A DNA stretch of 64,000 nt from an uncultured Pelagibacteraceae bacterium (GCA_902573065.1 CACGHX010000002.1:30911-94910), one strand, 5' to 3'. Positions 34,068 to 43,902 are shown, counted from the stretch's first letter. A program made the numbers and translations. Notes: generated from the letters alone by a model not told the origin.

Positions 34068-34984
34068 CTTTTTTTAATAAAATTTTTTCCAGCTTTTTTT
34101 AAAATTTCCTCACCTGCTATTTTGCCTAGACTTTGAGGATCAGTTGATTTTCCAGATTTAATTACGTTGTATACTTCTTTACCGTCATCTGAAAAAAGTT
34201 GAGCTTCTAAATCAATATTGTTTCCTTTAAGAACAGCTGAGCAACCAACCGCTGTGTCACAGTCTCCTCCTAATGTTTTTAAAAAACTTCTTTCAGCTAA
34301 CGCACATATTTCTGTACTAGTGTGGTTAATCTTTTTTAAAATTTTTTTAACATACTCGTCGTTTTCTCTGCATTGTACAGCAATAATCCCTTGTCCTGCG
34401 GTTGGAATAAATTCTTTTAAAGAAAATATTTGTTTAATATGATTTTCTAAATTTAATGTTTTTAAACCCGCTAAAGCTAAAATCGCACCATCATATTCTC
34501 CTCTTTCTATTTTTTTAATTCTTGTATCTACGTTACCTCTAATGCTTTCAACTTTGATGTCTTTATTTAAAAGTTTTATTTGAAGTTCTCGTCTCTTAGA
34601 ACTTGAACCAATTTTACCTTCTTTTATGTCTGATATTTTATTAAAACTTTTTGAAACAAATGTTTCTCTCGCATCATTTCTTTCTAAGTAGGCATGAATA
34701 GTTAGACCTTTAGTTTCTTCTGAGTCCATATCTTTAAGAGAGTGAACTGCTATATCAATTTCTTTTTTAATTAATTTTTCTTCTATTTCTTTACAAAACA
34801 AATCTTTTCCACCAATTTCAGAAATTTTTTTATTCTGAAATAAATCTCCTGATGTTTTAATTTTTTTAATTATAATTCCTTTATCAATTCCTTGTACTTG
34901 ACTTAAAATATTGCTCTTAACTTTATTGGCATAAGCCAAAGATAGTTTGCTGCCTCTGGCACCTATAGTAATTTTGTTGTCCAT
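34064..34984 (-). CDS. hemC: Porphobilinogen deaminase (hydroxymethylbilane synthase)
   Basis: Polymerises four porphobilinogens. The 306-residue protein has IGARGSKLSLAYANKV at the start, AVHSLKDMDSEE, RGNVDTRIKKI, TAGQGIIAVQCRE and the cofactor-binding Cys in LGGDCDTAVGCSA. It starts the hemC-hemD pair and diverges from tsaD with 38 bases between. Confidence 0.96.
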   Translation of the reverse strand: MDNKITIGARGSKLSLAYANKVKSNILSQVQGIDKGIIIKKIKTSGDLFQNKKISEIGGKDLFCKEIEEKLIKKEIDIAVHSLKDMDSEETKGLTIHAYLERNDARETFVSKSFNKISDIKEGKIGSSSKRRELQIKLLNKDIKVESIRGNVDTRIKKIERGEYDGAILALAGLKTLNLENHIKQIFSLKEFIPTAGQGIIAVQCRENDEYVKKILKKINHTSTEICALAERSFLKTLGGDCDTAVGCSAVLKGNNIDLEAQLFSDDGKEVYNVIKSGKSTDPQSLGKIAGEEILKKAGKNFIKKR

Positions 34985-35022
34985 TTATAAATAAAGATTT
35001 ATATTTTATAATATCTAATTTA

Positions 35023-36099
35023 ATGAAAAAAAAACTTACTTTTTTAGGAATTGAAACAAGCTGTGACGAAACTGCTGCAGCAATAGTTCAGGAAAATGAC
35101 GATAGCACTGCAAATGTATTATCAAATATCGTCTCTAGTCAAATTAAAGAGCATAAAAAATTTGGTGGGGTTGTCCCTGAAATAGCAGCAAGATCACATA
35201 TTGAAAATATTGATTTTATTATTGAGAAAGCTCTTCAAAAAAGTAAAAAAAAAATTAAAGACTTAGATGGTATTGCTGCAACAGCTGGACCAGGTTTAGT
35301 AGTATGTTTGCATGTAGGTTTTAACATTGGAAAAAGTATTGCTGCTTTTGGAAATAAATTATTTTTTCCCATAAATCATTTGGAGGGACACGCACTTAGT
35401 CCTAGTATTGAAAATAAAATATCTTTTCCATATTTATTGCTTTTGGTTTCAGGTGGTCACTCTCAGTACTTAATTGTAAAAGGTGTAAATAATTATAAAC
35501 AAATTGGTACCACAATTGATGACGCTGTAGGTGAAGCTTTTGATAAAACTGCAAAAATTTTAAATCTAGGATATCCTGGTGGACCTAACGTTGAAAAATT
35601 TTCCAAATTAGGGATAAAAGATAGTTTTATTTTACCCCAGCCAATTATAAACAGAGCAGGATGTAATTTATCCCTTGCTGGTCTGAAAACCGATGTACTA
35701 AGGAAATCAAAAAACTTAAAATCAAACAAAGAAAGATATAATCTAGCTGCATCATTTCAAGAAACTGTAAATAAAATTTTGAAGAAAAAAACAGAAGTAG
35801 CAATGAAACAGTTTAGAAATGAAATTACAGGTAAATCTTTAAAATATTTTGTAGTTGCGGGTGGAGTAGCTGCTAACGAAACAATTAGAAAAGGTTTAAA
35901 AGAAGTTTCATTAAAAATGAATTTTAAACCAATTTTCCCTTCCAAAGAATTTTGCGGTGATAATGCTGCTATGATTGCATGGGCTGGAATTCAGAGATTT
36001 AAAAAGAAGTTATTTAATAAGAAAAATGAGGCGGTAAAGTCTAGATGGCCTCTTGATGTTAAAGCACCTTTTTTAAAAGGTCCGGGTTTAAAATTTTAA
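35023..36099 (+). CDS. tsaD: tRNA N6-adenosine threonylcarbamoyltransferase
   Basis: Transfers the threonylcarbamoyl group to A37 of ANN-decoding tRNAs with TsaB and TsaE. The 358-residue protein has GIETSCDETAAAIV, the metal ligands in HLEGHALSP (near 126), LLVSGGHSQYL, the DDAVGEAFDKTAKIL motif and the closing CGDNAAMIAWAG. It shares its last A with the ATG of the EVE-domain gene, giving a one-base overlap. Confidence 0.96.
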   Translation: MKKKLTFLGIETSCDETAAAIVQENDDSTANVLSNIVSSQIKEHKKFGGVVPEIAARSHIENIDFIIEKALQKSKKKIKDLDGIAATAGPGLVVCLHVGFNIGKSIAAFGNKLFFPINHLEGHALSPSIENKISFPYLLLLVSGGHSQYLIVKGVNNYKQIGTTIDDAVGEAFDKTAKILNLGYPGGPNVEKFSKLGIKDSFILPQPIINRAGCNLSLAGLKTDVLRKSKNLKSNKERYNLAASFQETVNKILKKKTEVAMKQFRNEITGKSLKYFVVAGGVAANETIRKGLKEVSLKMNFKPIFPSKEFCGDNAAMIAWAGIQRFKKKLFNKKNEAVKSRWPLDVKAPFLKGPGLKF

Positions 36100-36515
36100 T
36101 GAATTATTGGTTATTAAAATCAGAACCTGATGTTTGGTCAATTGAACAACAAAAAGATGCTGGGAGTGAAGGTATAGCTTGGGATGGTGTAAGAAATTAT
36201 CAAGCTGCAAATAATTTAAGATCTATGAAACTAGGAGATCTTTGCTTTTTCTATCATTCTAATATTGGCAAAGAAATTGTCGGAATAGTAGAAGTTATTA
36301 AAGAAGCTTTTCCAGATAAAACTGATAAGAAAAAAAAGTTTATTGCTGTTCAAGTCAGGTTTGTTCAAAAATTGAAATTTCCTGTTTCTTTGGTAAAAAT
36401 TAAAAAAACCAAGGCTATTTCTCATTTACCGCTAATTAAACAAAGCCGATTATCGGTGATGCCTATAGACTATAAAAGCTGGAAAATTATTTGCAAGATG
36501 GGTAAAATAATTTAA
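36099..36515 (+). CDS. EVE domain protein
   Basis: A 138-residue PUA-like EVE protein, a fold that can bind modified bases in DNA or RNA. The start MNYWLLKSEPDVWSIEQQ, then WDGVRNYQAANNLRSMKLGDLCFFYHSN and VGIVEV are hallmark segments (compare THYN1). It is translationally coupled to tsaD, a pairing that fits a tRNA or nucleic acid modification link, though no substrate is known. Confidence 0.92.
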   Translation: MNYWLLKSEPDVWSIEQQKDAGSEGIAWDGVRNYQAANNLRSMKLGDLCFFYHSNIGKEIVGIVEVIKEAFPDKTDKKKKFIAVQVRFVQKLKFPVSLVKIKKTKAISHLPLIKQSRLSVMPIDYKSWKIICKMGKII

Positions 36516-36535
36516 ATATTATATTTTGAGGATAT

Positions 36536-38617
36536 ATGGCAAAGAGAAGTAAAAAGAAAAAAAGAAAATCAAAATCTAAGAAAAAGAAAAGTTTTAAAAG
36601 AAAAAAGAAAAAAATTCTTAGAAAAAAGAAAAAGAGAATTTCGTCGAAAAAGAAGGGATCAAAACAAATAGAAGATTCCGATGGGAATATAGTCTTTAAA
36701 GTGCCTCCTGCTTGGGAAAAACAGGCTTATGTTAATCAATCCCAATATTCGAAAAAATATAAATTATCATTAAAAGATAACGAAGGTTTCTGGGCAAAAG
36801 AAGGAAAAAGAATTACTTGGATGAAACCATATACTAAAATTAAAGATGTAAAGTACAGCAAAGAGGATGTTAGTATTAAATGGTATTACGATGGTACATT
36901 AAACGCATCAGCGAATTGTATTGATAGACATTTAGAGAAAAAAGGAAATAAAACTGCAATTATATGGGTTGGTGATGACCCAAGCGATTCCAAAAAAATA
37001 TCATATAAAGAACTTCATAAAAATGTTTGCAAAGCAGCAAACGGACTAAAAAGCATAGGGATTCAAAAAGGAGACAGGGTAACCATTTACCTTACTATGA
37101 TACCCGAACTTGCTTACACTATGTTAGCATGTGCTAGGATCGGTGCTGTTCACTCAATTATATTTGGTGGATTTTCTCCAGACTCAATTGCTACAAGAAT
37201 TAATGACTGCGAGTCAGATTACGTAATTACTGCAGACGAAGGTGTAAGGGGTGGAAAAATAATACCACTAAAAAAAATTGCTGACGAAGCTATGATGCAA
37301 TGTCCAAATGTTAAAAAATGTGTAGTTGTAAAAAGAACAGGAAATTCTGTTGATTGGAACGATGATCGAGATATTTCTTATGATGATATTACAAAAGATG
37401 TATCTGATAAATGTGCAGCAGAAGAGATGAATGCAGAGGATCCGTTATTTATTCTTTATACCTCGGGATCTACTGGAAAACCAAAAGGTGTTTTACATAC
37501 AACTGGTGGATACATGGTTTATGCTTCCATGACGCATCAGTATATTTTTGATTATAAAAATAAAGATATCTATTGGTGTACAGCTGACATCGGTTGGGTG
37601 ACTGGACATAGTTACATCATTTATGGACCTTTAGCTAACGGTGCTACCACAATAATGTTTGAAGGAGTCCCTAATTATCCTGATAGTTCGAGATGGTGGC
37701 AAATAGTTGATAAATACAAAGTTAATATTTTTTATACCGCGCCAACAGCAATTCGTGCATTAATGCGCGAAGGAGACGATCCAGTCAAAAAAACAAGTCG
37801 AAAGTCATTAAAACTTTTAGGTACAGTTGGTGAACCAATAAATCCTGAGGCGTGGATGTGGTACTACAAAACAGTTGGTGAAAAAAAATGCCCAATAGTT
37901 GATACATGGTGGCAAACTGAGACAGGAGGGATTTTAATTTCTCCACAACCGGGAGCGATTAATTTAAAACCTGGATCAGCGACAAAACCTTTTTATGGCA
38001 TCAAACCCGCGATAGTTGATGAATCTGGAAAAGTTTTAAAGGGAGCTTGCAAGGGTAGACTTTGTATGACTCAATCTTGGCCGGGACAAATGAGGACAGT
38101 TTATGGAGATCACAAAAGATTTATAGATACTTATTTTTCACAATTTGATGGAAAATATTTTACAGGCGATGGATGCAGAAGAGATAAAGACGGCTACTAC
38201 TGGATTACAGGTAGAGTTGATGATGTAATAATAGTTTCTGGTCATAATTTAGGTACGGCTGAGATAGAAAGTGCTTTTGTTGCTCATAATAAAGTTGCCG
38301 AAGCTGCAGTTGTAGGATTTCCACATGAAATTAAAGGTAATGGACTTTATTGTTATATAACTTTAAACGCAGGTGAAAATCCTAGTGGTGAATTAGAAAG
38401 AGAACTTAAACTTTGGGTACGTAGGCAAATAGGTCCAATCGCAACACCAGACTATATTCAGTTTGCACCTGGATTACCAAAAACAAGGTCAGGAAAAATC
38501 ATGAGACGTATTCTAAGAAAAATTGCCGCAAACGAACACCATGATCTTGGTGACACAACCACTCTTGCTGATCCATCTGTAGTGGAGTCTTTAATTGAAA
38601 ATAGAAAAGAAAAATAG
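36536..38617 (+). CDS. acs: Acetyl-CoA synthetase with polylysine N-terminal extension
   Basis: Activates acetate to acetyl-CoA through acetyl-AMP. The 693-residue protein has the AMP-binding loop [48 protein letters not shown] and the catalytic/acetylated Lys in [10 protein letters not shown]. Ahead of the normal start region ([12 protein letters not shown]) sits a 44-residue head with 29 Lys/Arg. The ATG at 36536 has GAGG nearby (TTTTGAGGATATATG), and no other in-frame Met lies before the catalytic domain, so the head is probably real. It could bind nucleic acid or membrane; that is a guess. Confidence 0.95.
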   Translation: MAKRSKKKKRKSKSKKKKSFKRKKKKILRKKKKRISSKKKGSKQIEDSDGNIVFKVPPAWEKQAYVNQSQYSKKYKLSLKDNEGFWAKEGKRITWMKPYTKIKDVKYSKEDVSIKWYYDGTLNASANCIDRHLEKKGNKTAIIWVGDDPSDSKKISYKELHKNVCKAANGLKSIGIQKGDRVTIYLTMIPELAYTMLACARIGAVHSIIFGGFSPDSIATRINDCESDYVITADEGVRGGKIIPLKKIADEAMMQCPNVKKCVVVKRTGNSVDWNDDRDISYDDITKDVSDKCAAEEMNAEDPLFILYTSGSTGKPKGVLHTTGGYMVYASMTHQYIFDYKNKDIYWCTADIGWVTGHSYIIYGPLANGATTIMFEGVPNYPDSSRWWQIVDKYKVNIFYTAPTAIRALMREGDDPVKKTSRKSLKLLGTVGEPINPEAWMWYYKTVGEKKCPIVDTWWQTETGGILISPQPGAINLKPGSATKPFYGIKPAIVDESGKVLKGACKGRLCMTQSWPGQMRTVYGDHKRFIDTYFSQFDGKYFTGDGCRRDKDGYYWITGRVDDVIIVSGHNLGTAEIESAFVAHNKVAEAAVVGFPHEIKGNGLYCYITLNAGENPSGELERELKLWVRRQIGPIATPDYIQFAPGLPKTRSGKIMRRILRKIAANEHHDLGDTTTLADPSVVESLIENRKEK

Positions 38618-38619
38618 TT

Positions 38620-39231
38620 TTAATTTCCAGTGAAATTGTTAACTAGTTTTTTAAAATCTTTTTGAACATTGTTCCATTTTAAAAACACAGAATTTAAAAC
38701 AATCTGTTTATCAAATTTTTTTAGTTCATCAGCTATGGGTGCCCATTTGTATAGGGCGAGGGCACTTTTTTCAAATGGGTTAGTATTATAATATGTTTCC
38801 CAATTGATACTAGTAAATCTTGAATTAAATTCTTTTGTTGCATTTTCATAAGCATCTAAATCCATACCACTAGCTTTTTCATTATTTAAAATTTCAAAAA
38901 AAATTTGGTTTGCCACATCAGTTTTCATAAATTTTTTTTCTTTATACAAGAACGAAAAGCAAAAAAATGTACAGTCAATTAAAGACACTACGTAAATTTG
39001 CCATTTCGCAATATTTATTGATTTTAAAAAATCTTTATCTTCGAACATTAGTACGTGCTTAGCCCCCATCCTAGTTTTTAAATAACCATACAAAGTCATT
39101 TGACTTACCTGAGCTGATTGCTCTTGTATAAATACTTTTACTTGTTCTACAGTTTTTATTTGCTTGTATTTTGAGAATATCCTTTTGATAGGAAACAGGT
39201 ATTTTTCAAGGTCTTTAAGATTCAATTTCAC
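38620..39231 (-). CDS. Conserved hypothetical protein, 203 aa
   Basis: No family recognised. A soluble-looking, mixed alpha protein with one semi-hydrophobic stretch (IYVVSLIDCTFFCFSFLY near 80), a Tyr/Trp-rich C-terminal half (NWETYYNTNPFEKSALALYKWAPIAD) and no signal peptide or known motif. It lies between acs and the symporter genes and converges with acs. Its placement in the acetate-related block is the only hint of a function. Confidence 0.75.
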   Translation of the reverse strand: MKLNLKDLEKYLFPIKRIFSKYKQIKTVEQVKVFIQEQSAQVSQMTLYGYLKTRMGAKHVLMFEDKDFLKSINIAKWQIYVVSLIDCTFFCFSFLYKEKKFMKTDVANQIFFEILNNEKASGMDLDAYENATKEFNSRFTSINWETYYNTNPFEKSALALYKWAPIADELKKFDKQIVLNSVFLKWNNVQKDFKKLVNNFTGN

Positions 39232-39284
39232 GTTGTATTATTAAAATATCAGACTATTTTCCTTTATAAAAGGATAACATTTTG

Positions 39285-39304
39285 GGCTTTTAAAGCCATT
39301 TTTT
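39285..39304 (+). promoter_or_regulatory. Palindrome and T-run in the DUF4212/symporter leader
   Basis: GGCTTT-T-AAAGCC (39285-39297) followed by ATTTTTTG sits about 75 bases before the DUF4212 start. It resembles a small terminator or operator, but its centre is only one base, so a hairpin would keep only four GC-anchored pairs. No plus-strand gene ends nearby, so it may be a leader attenuator or a protein site. Confidence 0.3.
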
Positions 39305-39360
39305 GTCTTTTAATTAACGTCGATTTAAGTATGCTTCGCCAAATACTCTTAACAAAAAAA

Positions 39361-39366
39361 GGGAGG
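39361..39366 (+). promoter_or_regulatory. Strong ribosome binding site for the DUF4212 gene
   Basis: GGGAGG at 39361-39366 lies six bases before ATG 39373 (gggaggaaagacatg). It decides the start against the longer track ORF and signals high translation. A second copy, GGGAGGATGAC, precedes the symporter gene at 39620. Confidence 0.8.
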
Positions 39367-39372
39367 AAAGAC

Positions 39373-39633
39373 ATGTCAAACAAAGAATCACATTGGCAAA
39401 AGACCAAAAACCATATGTTTATTACATTGGCTATTTGGTTCTTTTTCTCAATAGTAATATTTATGTTCGGTGAGTCGGTAAATCAAGGATCGTTTCTTGG
39501 TTACCCATTAGCTTACTATATGTCAGCACAAGGATCACTTGCTGCTTTCGTAATTTTAATCTTTTGGTTTGCTAACAAACAGGAGAAAATCGACGACGAA
39601 CACGGATATGGTGGTGAAAGGGAGGATGACTAA
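39373..39633 (+). CDS. DUF4212 small subunit of sodium:solute symporter
   Basis: A two-helix membrane protein (MSNKESHWQKTKNHMFITLA...; helices FITLAIWFFFSIVIFMFGE and GSLAAFVILIFWFANKQ). The family occurs next to ActP/VC_2705-type symporters and is proposed as their small subunit. The track start at 39331 is too early: ATG at 39373 has a perfect Shine-Dalgarno GGGAGG seven bases upstream, giving 86 residues. Its TAA overlaps the ATG of the next gene by one base. Confidence 0.9.
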   Translation: MSNKESHWQKTKNHMFITLAIWFFFSIVIFMFGESVNQGSFLGYPLAYYMSAQGSLAAFVILIFWFANKQEKIDDEHGYGGEREDD

Positions 39634-41468
39634 TGTTTAAAGGTGGTTTTATACAAAACCTTCCCAAGATCTACGGATTATACACTGGAGGTTTCCTAGT
39701 ATTCATCTTGTTGATGGCAGTACTAGAATCAGCTGGTGTTAGCGCAGCAAACATAGGTATTATGTTCGTAGCCTTTACGGTGCTTATCTACGCATTGATC
39801 GGTTACTTATCTAGAACTATTCAAGTTGACGCTTACTACGTAGCGGGAAGACAAGTACCAACAGTATTTAATGGAATGGCGACAGCAGCTGACTGGATGT
39901 CAGGTGCATCGTTCGTTGCAATGGCTGGTGGTATTTATTTTGGTGGCTATACTTACATGGCATTCTTAGTTGGATGGACTGGTGGATACGTATTAGTATC
40001 AACTCTTCTAGCACCATATTTAAGAAAATTTGGTTGTTATACTGTGCCAGACTTTATTGGAACTAGATACGGCGGAAATCTTCCAAGATTTTGCGCAACT
40101 TTAGTTCTAGTATTAGCTTCGTTCACTTACGTGACTGCACAAATTAATGCTACTGGAACAATCGCTTCAAGAGCTTTACAAATTCCATTTGAACTTGGAG
40201 TTTGGGTTGGTTTAGCAAGTATTTTAATGTGCTCAATGTTAGGTGGAATGAGAGCAGTAACATGGACACAGGTAGCACAATATATCGTGTTAATTGTAGC
40301 GTACCTAATACCGGTATTCTGGATGGGAAGTAAGTTAGGAAATCCTTTCCCACACTTTATGCTTGGTGATGAAGTACAACGTTTAGCTGAACTCGAAAGT
40401 CAGTATGGGTTAACTAAGAACACAGGGGCTGCTATTAAAGAAGCTGGTGTTCCTGGTGGATTAAAATATATTTCTAATCCACACTCTGCTGTACCTGCGG
40501 GTGGAATGGCTGTATGGAAATACTTATCGCTTGCGATCTGTATGATGGTTGGAACTGCATCGTTACCTCATATATTAATGAGATACTTTACAACTCCTTC
40601 TGTTAAATCAGCGAGAAAATCAGTGGCTTGGTCACTGTTCTTTATCTTCTTGCTTTATTTCTCTGCGCCTATGCTAGCAACACTATCTAAACTTCAGTTG
40701 ATGGATCCAAACTTGCCTACTGCGATCATTGGTAAATCGATCTCAGAGGTTCAAAGTATACAATGGGTTCAAAACTGGTCTGCAGTAAAACAAGTATTTA
40801 TTGCTGACTTCAACGGTGATGGAATATTACAGTTGAACGAATGGTTTATGAGAGGTGACGTAGTAGTATTAGCGACTCCTGAAGTTGCTGGTTTACCTTA
40901 CGTTATTTCTGGATTAGTTGCTGCGGGTGGTATGGCTGCTGCCATGTCAACTGCCGATGGATTAGTTTTAGCGATATCAAACTGTTTATCACACGATATC
41001 TACTACAAAATAATCGATCCGAAAGCAGACGTTAGAAAACGGCTAATTGTTGCGCGTGTACTTCTAGTAGTGATAGGTGCTCTTGCTGCTTACATCTCTT
41101 CAATGAGATTAACAAGCATTCTAGGAGCAGTAGCTTGGGCATTCGACTTTGCGATGTCAGGCTTATTCTTCCCACTTGTACTTGGTGTATGGTGGAAAAG
41201 AGCTACTAAAGAAGGTGCGGTTGCAGGAATACTTGGAGGTCTAATCTCTGGTACGGCATATCTAATTTATGTTGGACCTAAGTTTATGGCTAACACTCCA
41301 TGGCTTGGAATTGACCACTTAAGATTTGGTATCATAGGAGCATCAGTAAGCTTAGTTGCAATGGTTGTAGTAAGCTTAATGACTAAAGAACCTAGTGCTG
41401 CCGTTCAAAAGATGGTTGATGACGTTAGAATACCTAGCGGAAGAGCTATTCTTGGAAAACAACACTAA
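39633..41468 (+). CDS. Sodium:solute symporter, acetate permease-like (SSS family)
   Basis: A 611-residue SLC5-type transporter with about 13 helices. TIQVDAYYVAGRQVPTVFNGMATAADWMSGASFVAMAG is the ActP-type N-terminal signature, and MAAAMSTADGLVLAISNCLSHDIYYK is the conserved late motif. It carries an additional loop (AVKQVFIADFNGDGILQLNEW) that looks like a Ca2+ EF-type sequence. The neighbouring acs suggests acetate or another short acid as cargo. Codon use is visibly different from most neighbours (more TAC, CTA, GCG), consistent with high expression. It ends in a strong terminator. Confidence 0.92.
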   Translation: MFKGGFIQNLPKIYGLYTGGFLVFILLMAVLESAGVSAANIGIMFVAFTVLIYALIGYLSRTIQVDAYYVAGRQVPTVFNGMATAADWMSGASFVAMAGGIYFGGYTYMAFLVGWTGGYVLVSTLLAPYLRKFGCYTVPDFIGTRYGGNLPRFCATLVLVLASFTYVTAQINATGTIASRALQIPFELGVWVGLASILMCSMLGGMRAVTWTQVAQYIVLIVAYLIPVFWMGSKLGNPFPHFMLGDEVQRLAELESQYGLTKNTGAAIKEAGVPGGLKYISNPHSAVPAGGMAVWKYLSLAICMMVGTASLPHILMRYFTTPSVKSARKSVAWSLFFIFLLYFSAPMLATLSKLQLMDPNLPTAIIGKSISEVQSIQWVQNWSAVKQVFIADFNGDGILQLNEWFMRGDVVVLATPEVAGLPYVISGLVAAGGMAAAMSTADGLVLAISNCLSHDIYYKIIDPKADVRKRLIVARVLLVVIGALAAYISSMRLTSILGAVAWAFDFAMSGLFFPLVLGVWWKRATKEGAVAGILGGLISGTAYLIYVGPKFMANTPWLGIDHLRFGIIGASVSLVAMVVVSLMTKEPSAAVQKMVDDVRIPSGRAILGKQH

Positions 41469-41489
41469 ATAAAATTATTTATTATAAAA

Positions 41490-41516
41490 GGGGCGACTAG
41501 TTCGCCCCTTTTTTTT
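41490..41516 (+). terminator. Intrinsic terminator after the symporter
   Basis: GGGGCGA (41490-41496) pairs with TCGCCCC (41502-41508) over a 5-base loop and is followed by eight T. It lies 21 bases after the symporter stop. Confidence 0.92.
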
Positions 41517-41552
41517 GCTTTAAGGTGATATTTCCACATGCTACTTTAGACC

Positions 41553-41888
41553 ATGCCACTTTGGGTATTAATATTAGATTATATTCTTGGAATAATTATG
41601 TGGACCTTAATTGGGAGATCAGCAATGAATATTTTCCAAAGAGAAGACTCAAATTTTTTCTTTATGAAAGCGTTTGTTAAACTTACCAATCCTATTATAA
41701 AATTATTCAGATTCATCACTCCAAGTTTTATAATACCTCTTTTTGTTCCATTATACGTTGCATGGTTTTTTTATATGTTTCGCTTTTACGCTATGCCATA
41801 TATCCTTGGATACGATGTAATGGGCATGTTGTCATTCCCATTAGAAAGCGATATCGCTAAAGAAATTTATCGTTTATTTAATAGATAA
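41553..41888 (+). CDS. Small membrane protein, YggT-like in part
   Basis: A 111-residue protein with two or three hydrophobic helices. FMKAFVKLTNPIIKLFRFITPSFIIPLFVPLYVAWFFY resembles a YggT segment (aFvkLTdPlLrpirri.P), but the match is partial. It lies 41 bases before the second symporter gene and could serve with it, as DUF4212 does for the first, which is inference from position. Confidence 0.65.
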   Translation: MPLWVLILDYILGIIMWTLIGRSAMNIFQREDSNFFFMKAFVKLTNPIIKLFRFITPSFIIPLFVPLYVAWFFYMFRFYAMPYILGYDVMGMLSFPLESDIAKEIYRLFNR

Positions 41889-41929
41889 TTTAAATAAAAT
41901 TGTCTAAAAACAGAATTTAAAAACTAAAT

Positions 41930-43858
41930 ATGCCAAGCAAAATTTACTCACTTATAATCTTTTTAACTCTTTTTTGGGTATGCTGTTTATATGTTGGTTT
42001 TAAGAATAATAAAAAAACCATTACCCCTGTAGACTTTTTTATTTTTGGAAGAAATTTACCTCCATGGGTCTATGTAATTGTTGCAACAGGTACAATATTT
42101 TCATGTTGGATATTCTTTATTCATCCTGGTCAAATTTTACTTAATGGGTTTCCCTACGCTGCAACTTCTCTTTCTGCAATAGGTGTTTCCTTAATTAGTT
42201 TACTTTTTTTAAAAAAACAATGGATGTTATCAAAAAAATTTGGATTTATTACTCCAGCAGAAATGATGGCAACTTATTTTAGAAGTGATTTAATAAGAAT
42301 ACTAATTGTAATTTTGGGTTTAGGCTTCGCAATACCATTTATTGCAATGCAACTTTCTTTGGCAGGGGTATTATTAAGTATAGTCACTGATAATATTATA
42401 GGTTCTGGTTCTGCGTCTCTATTGCTTGGTTCAGTTATTATAGTTTACTTAAGTTTAAGTGGAATAAGATCATTAATTTATATTGATACATTCAATTTCC
42501 TATTAACTATTTTTGGGATTATAGCTTTGGGTTTTGTTGCTTACGATTTAGTTGGTGGCTGGAATTTATTGAACGAAAGTTTGTCAAGAATTTCAAATGT
42601 AAAAGAAAAATTATTCAATGTTAGTGAAAGTTATAATGCTTACTTATCAGTTCCTGGAACTATAAAGATGGTTGAAATAATAAAAGGAAGTTCCTCATAT
42701 AGTGGGATTTGGACCAGCTCAATGATTCTAACTTTTACCATAGCAATTTCTGGGATAGTTATGTCACCAAGTTTTTCTATGCTTGTTTTTTCAAATCGAG
42801 AAGCAAAAACCTTTGGAACACAACAAGTTTGGTTTTCATCTTTTTTAATTGGTTTCATTTTAATTTTTTTCACACTAGCAATTGGGGTAGGGTCAATTTT
42901 TTTAGGATCAAATGATGTTATTAACCAAACGGGAAATAATATTTCAAACATTCTTCCAAATAATATTTCACCAAACAATCTAGAAGGTCTAGTGCCACAT
43001 TTATTAAACGTGATAGGGGAATATTCTCCCCTATTTTTTGGGCTATTATTGGTTTGTGGAATTGCAGCAGTACAATCTGCAAGTATAATTTATTTAAGTA
43101 CAGGAGCTCTTTTAACTAGAGATATATTAAAGAAATTTTTCATACCAAACATGAATAATAACGAACAAATTTTTGCGTTTAGAATAATTTTAATGATTGT
43201 ATTTATTTTTGCATTAACATTGTCAATACAGAGTTCAGGATCAATTTTAGATCTGGGTAGTTTTGCTTTAAGTATTGCATGCCAAATGTTTGTTCCATTA
43301 ATAGCAATATGTTATTTTCCTTGGTTAACAAAAAACGGTGTAGCTCTTGGAATAGTAGTTGGAATTATTACTGTTTTTTTTACTGAACATATTGGTCAGG
43401 TAATGTTTGGTAATTTAATTAGTTGGGAAAAATGGCCCCTTACAATTCATTCTGGTTTCTGGGGAATTTTATTTAATTTTATTTCAGCTATCTCTATTTC
43501 GTTTATAACTCAAGAAACTAAAGAAAATAATTATAAAAATAAAGTTCATGAGTTTTTTAATGATCATAAAAATTTTTCAATAAGTAGGAGAAGTCTAAAA
43601 CCAAGTGCGTGGATTGTAACTGTAACTTGGATATTTTTTTCATTGGGCCCTGGTTTGATAATAGGAAACAACATGTTTGGTAACCCGAACAATGTTGAAA
43701 GTTGGGCTTTTGGAATACCATCAATATGGGTATGGCAAATTATCTTTTGGTTACTTGGTATAATATTAGTATGGTTTTTAGCTTTCAAAATGGGTATGTC
43801 TGCCGCTCCAGATAAAAACATTGTTTCCCAGTCTGAGGATATTGGTAGTAGAAGTTAA
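41930..43858 (+). CDS. Sodium:solute symporter family protein, divergent
   Basis: A second SSS-family transporter, 642 residues with about 14 helices. TPVDFFIFGRNLPPWVYVIVATGTIFSCWIFF corresponds to the sodium-site region, and VQSASIIYLSTGALLTRDIL to the conserved helix near the end of the core. It is only distantly like the 611-residue neighbour, so it is not a recent duplicate. A C-terminal extension (residues ~540-642) has two more helices. Substrate unknown. Confidence 0.88.
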   Translation: MPSKIYSLIIFLTLFWVCCLYVGFKNNKKTITPVDFFIFGRNLPPWVYVIVATGTIFSCWIFFIHPGQILLNGFPYAATSLSAIGVSLISLLFLKKQWMLSKKFGFITPAEMMATYFRSDLIRILIVILGLGFAIPFIAMQLSLAGVLLSIVTDNIIGSGSASLLLGSVIIVYLSLSGIRSLIYIDTFNFLLTIFGIIALGFVAYDLVGGWNLLNESLSRISNVKEKLFNVSESYNAYLSVPGTIKMVEIIKGSSSYSGIWTSSMILTFTIAISGIVMSPSFSMLVFSNREAKTFGTQQVWFSSFLIGFILIFFTLAIGVGSIFLGSNDVINQTGNNISNILPNNISPNNLEGLVPHLLNVIGEYSPLFFGLLLVCGIAAVQSASIIYLSTGALLTRDILKKFFIPNMNNNEQIFAFRIILMIVFIFALTLSIQSSGSILDLGSFALSIACQMFVPLIAICYFPWLTKNGVALGIVVGIITVFFTEHIGQVMFGNLISWEKWPLTIHSGFWGILFNFISAISISFITQETKENNYKNKVHEFFNDHKNFSISRRSLKPSAWIVTVTWIFFSLGPGLIIGNNMFGNPNNVESWAFGIPSIWVWQIIFWLLGIILVWFLAFKMGMSAAPDKNIVSQSEDIGSRS

Positions 43859-43874
43859 AAAAGAGAAATTTTTT

Positions 43875-43902
43875 TTGACATAAAAAAAATTAAAACTATA
43901 AA
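43875..43902 (+). promoter_or_regulatory. Sigma-70-type promoter before rpe
   Basis: TTGACA at 43875-43880 is followed after 16 bases by TATAAA (43897-43902), ten bases before the rpe ATG at 43912. The -35 box is a perfect consensus; with such a short distance the transcript would be nearly leaderless. Confidence 0.6.
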
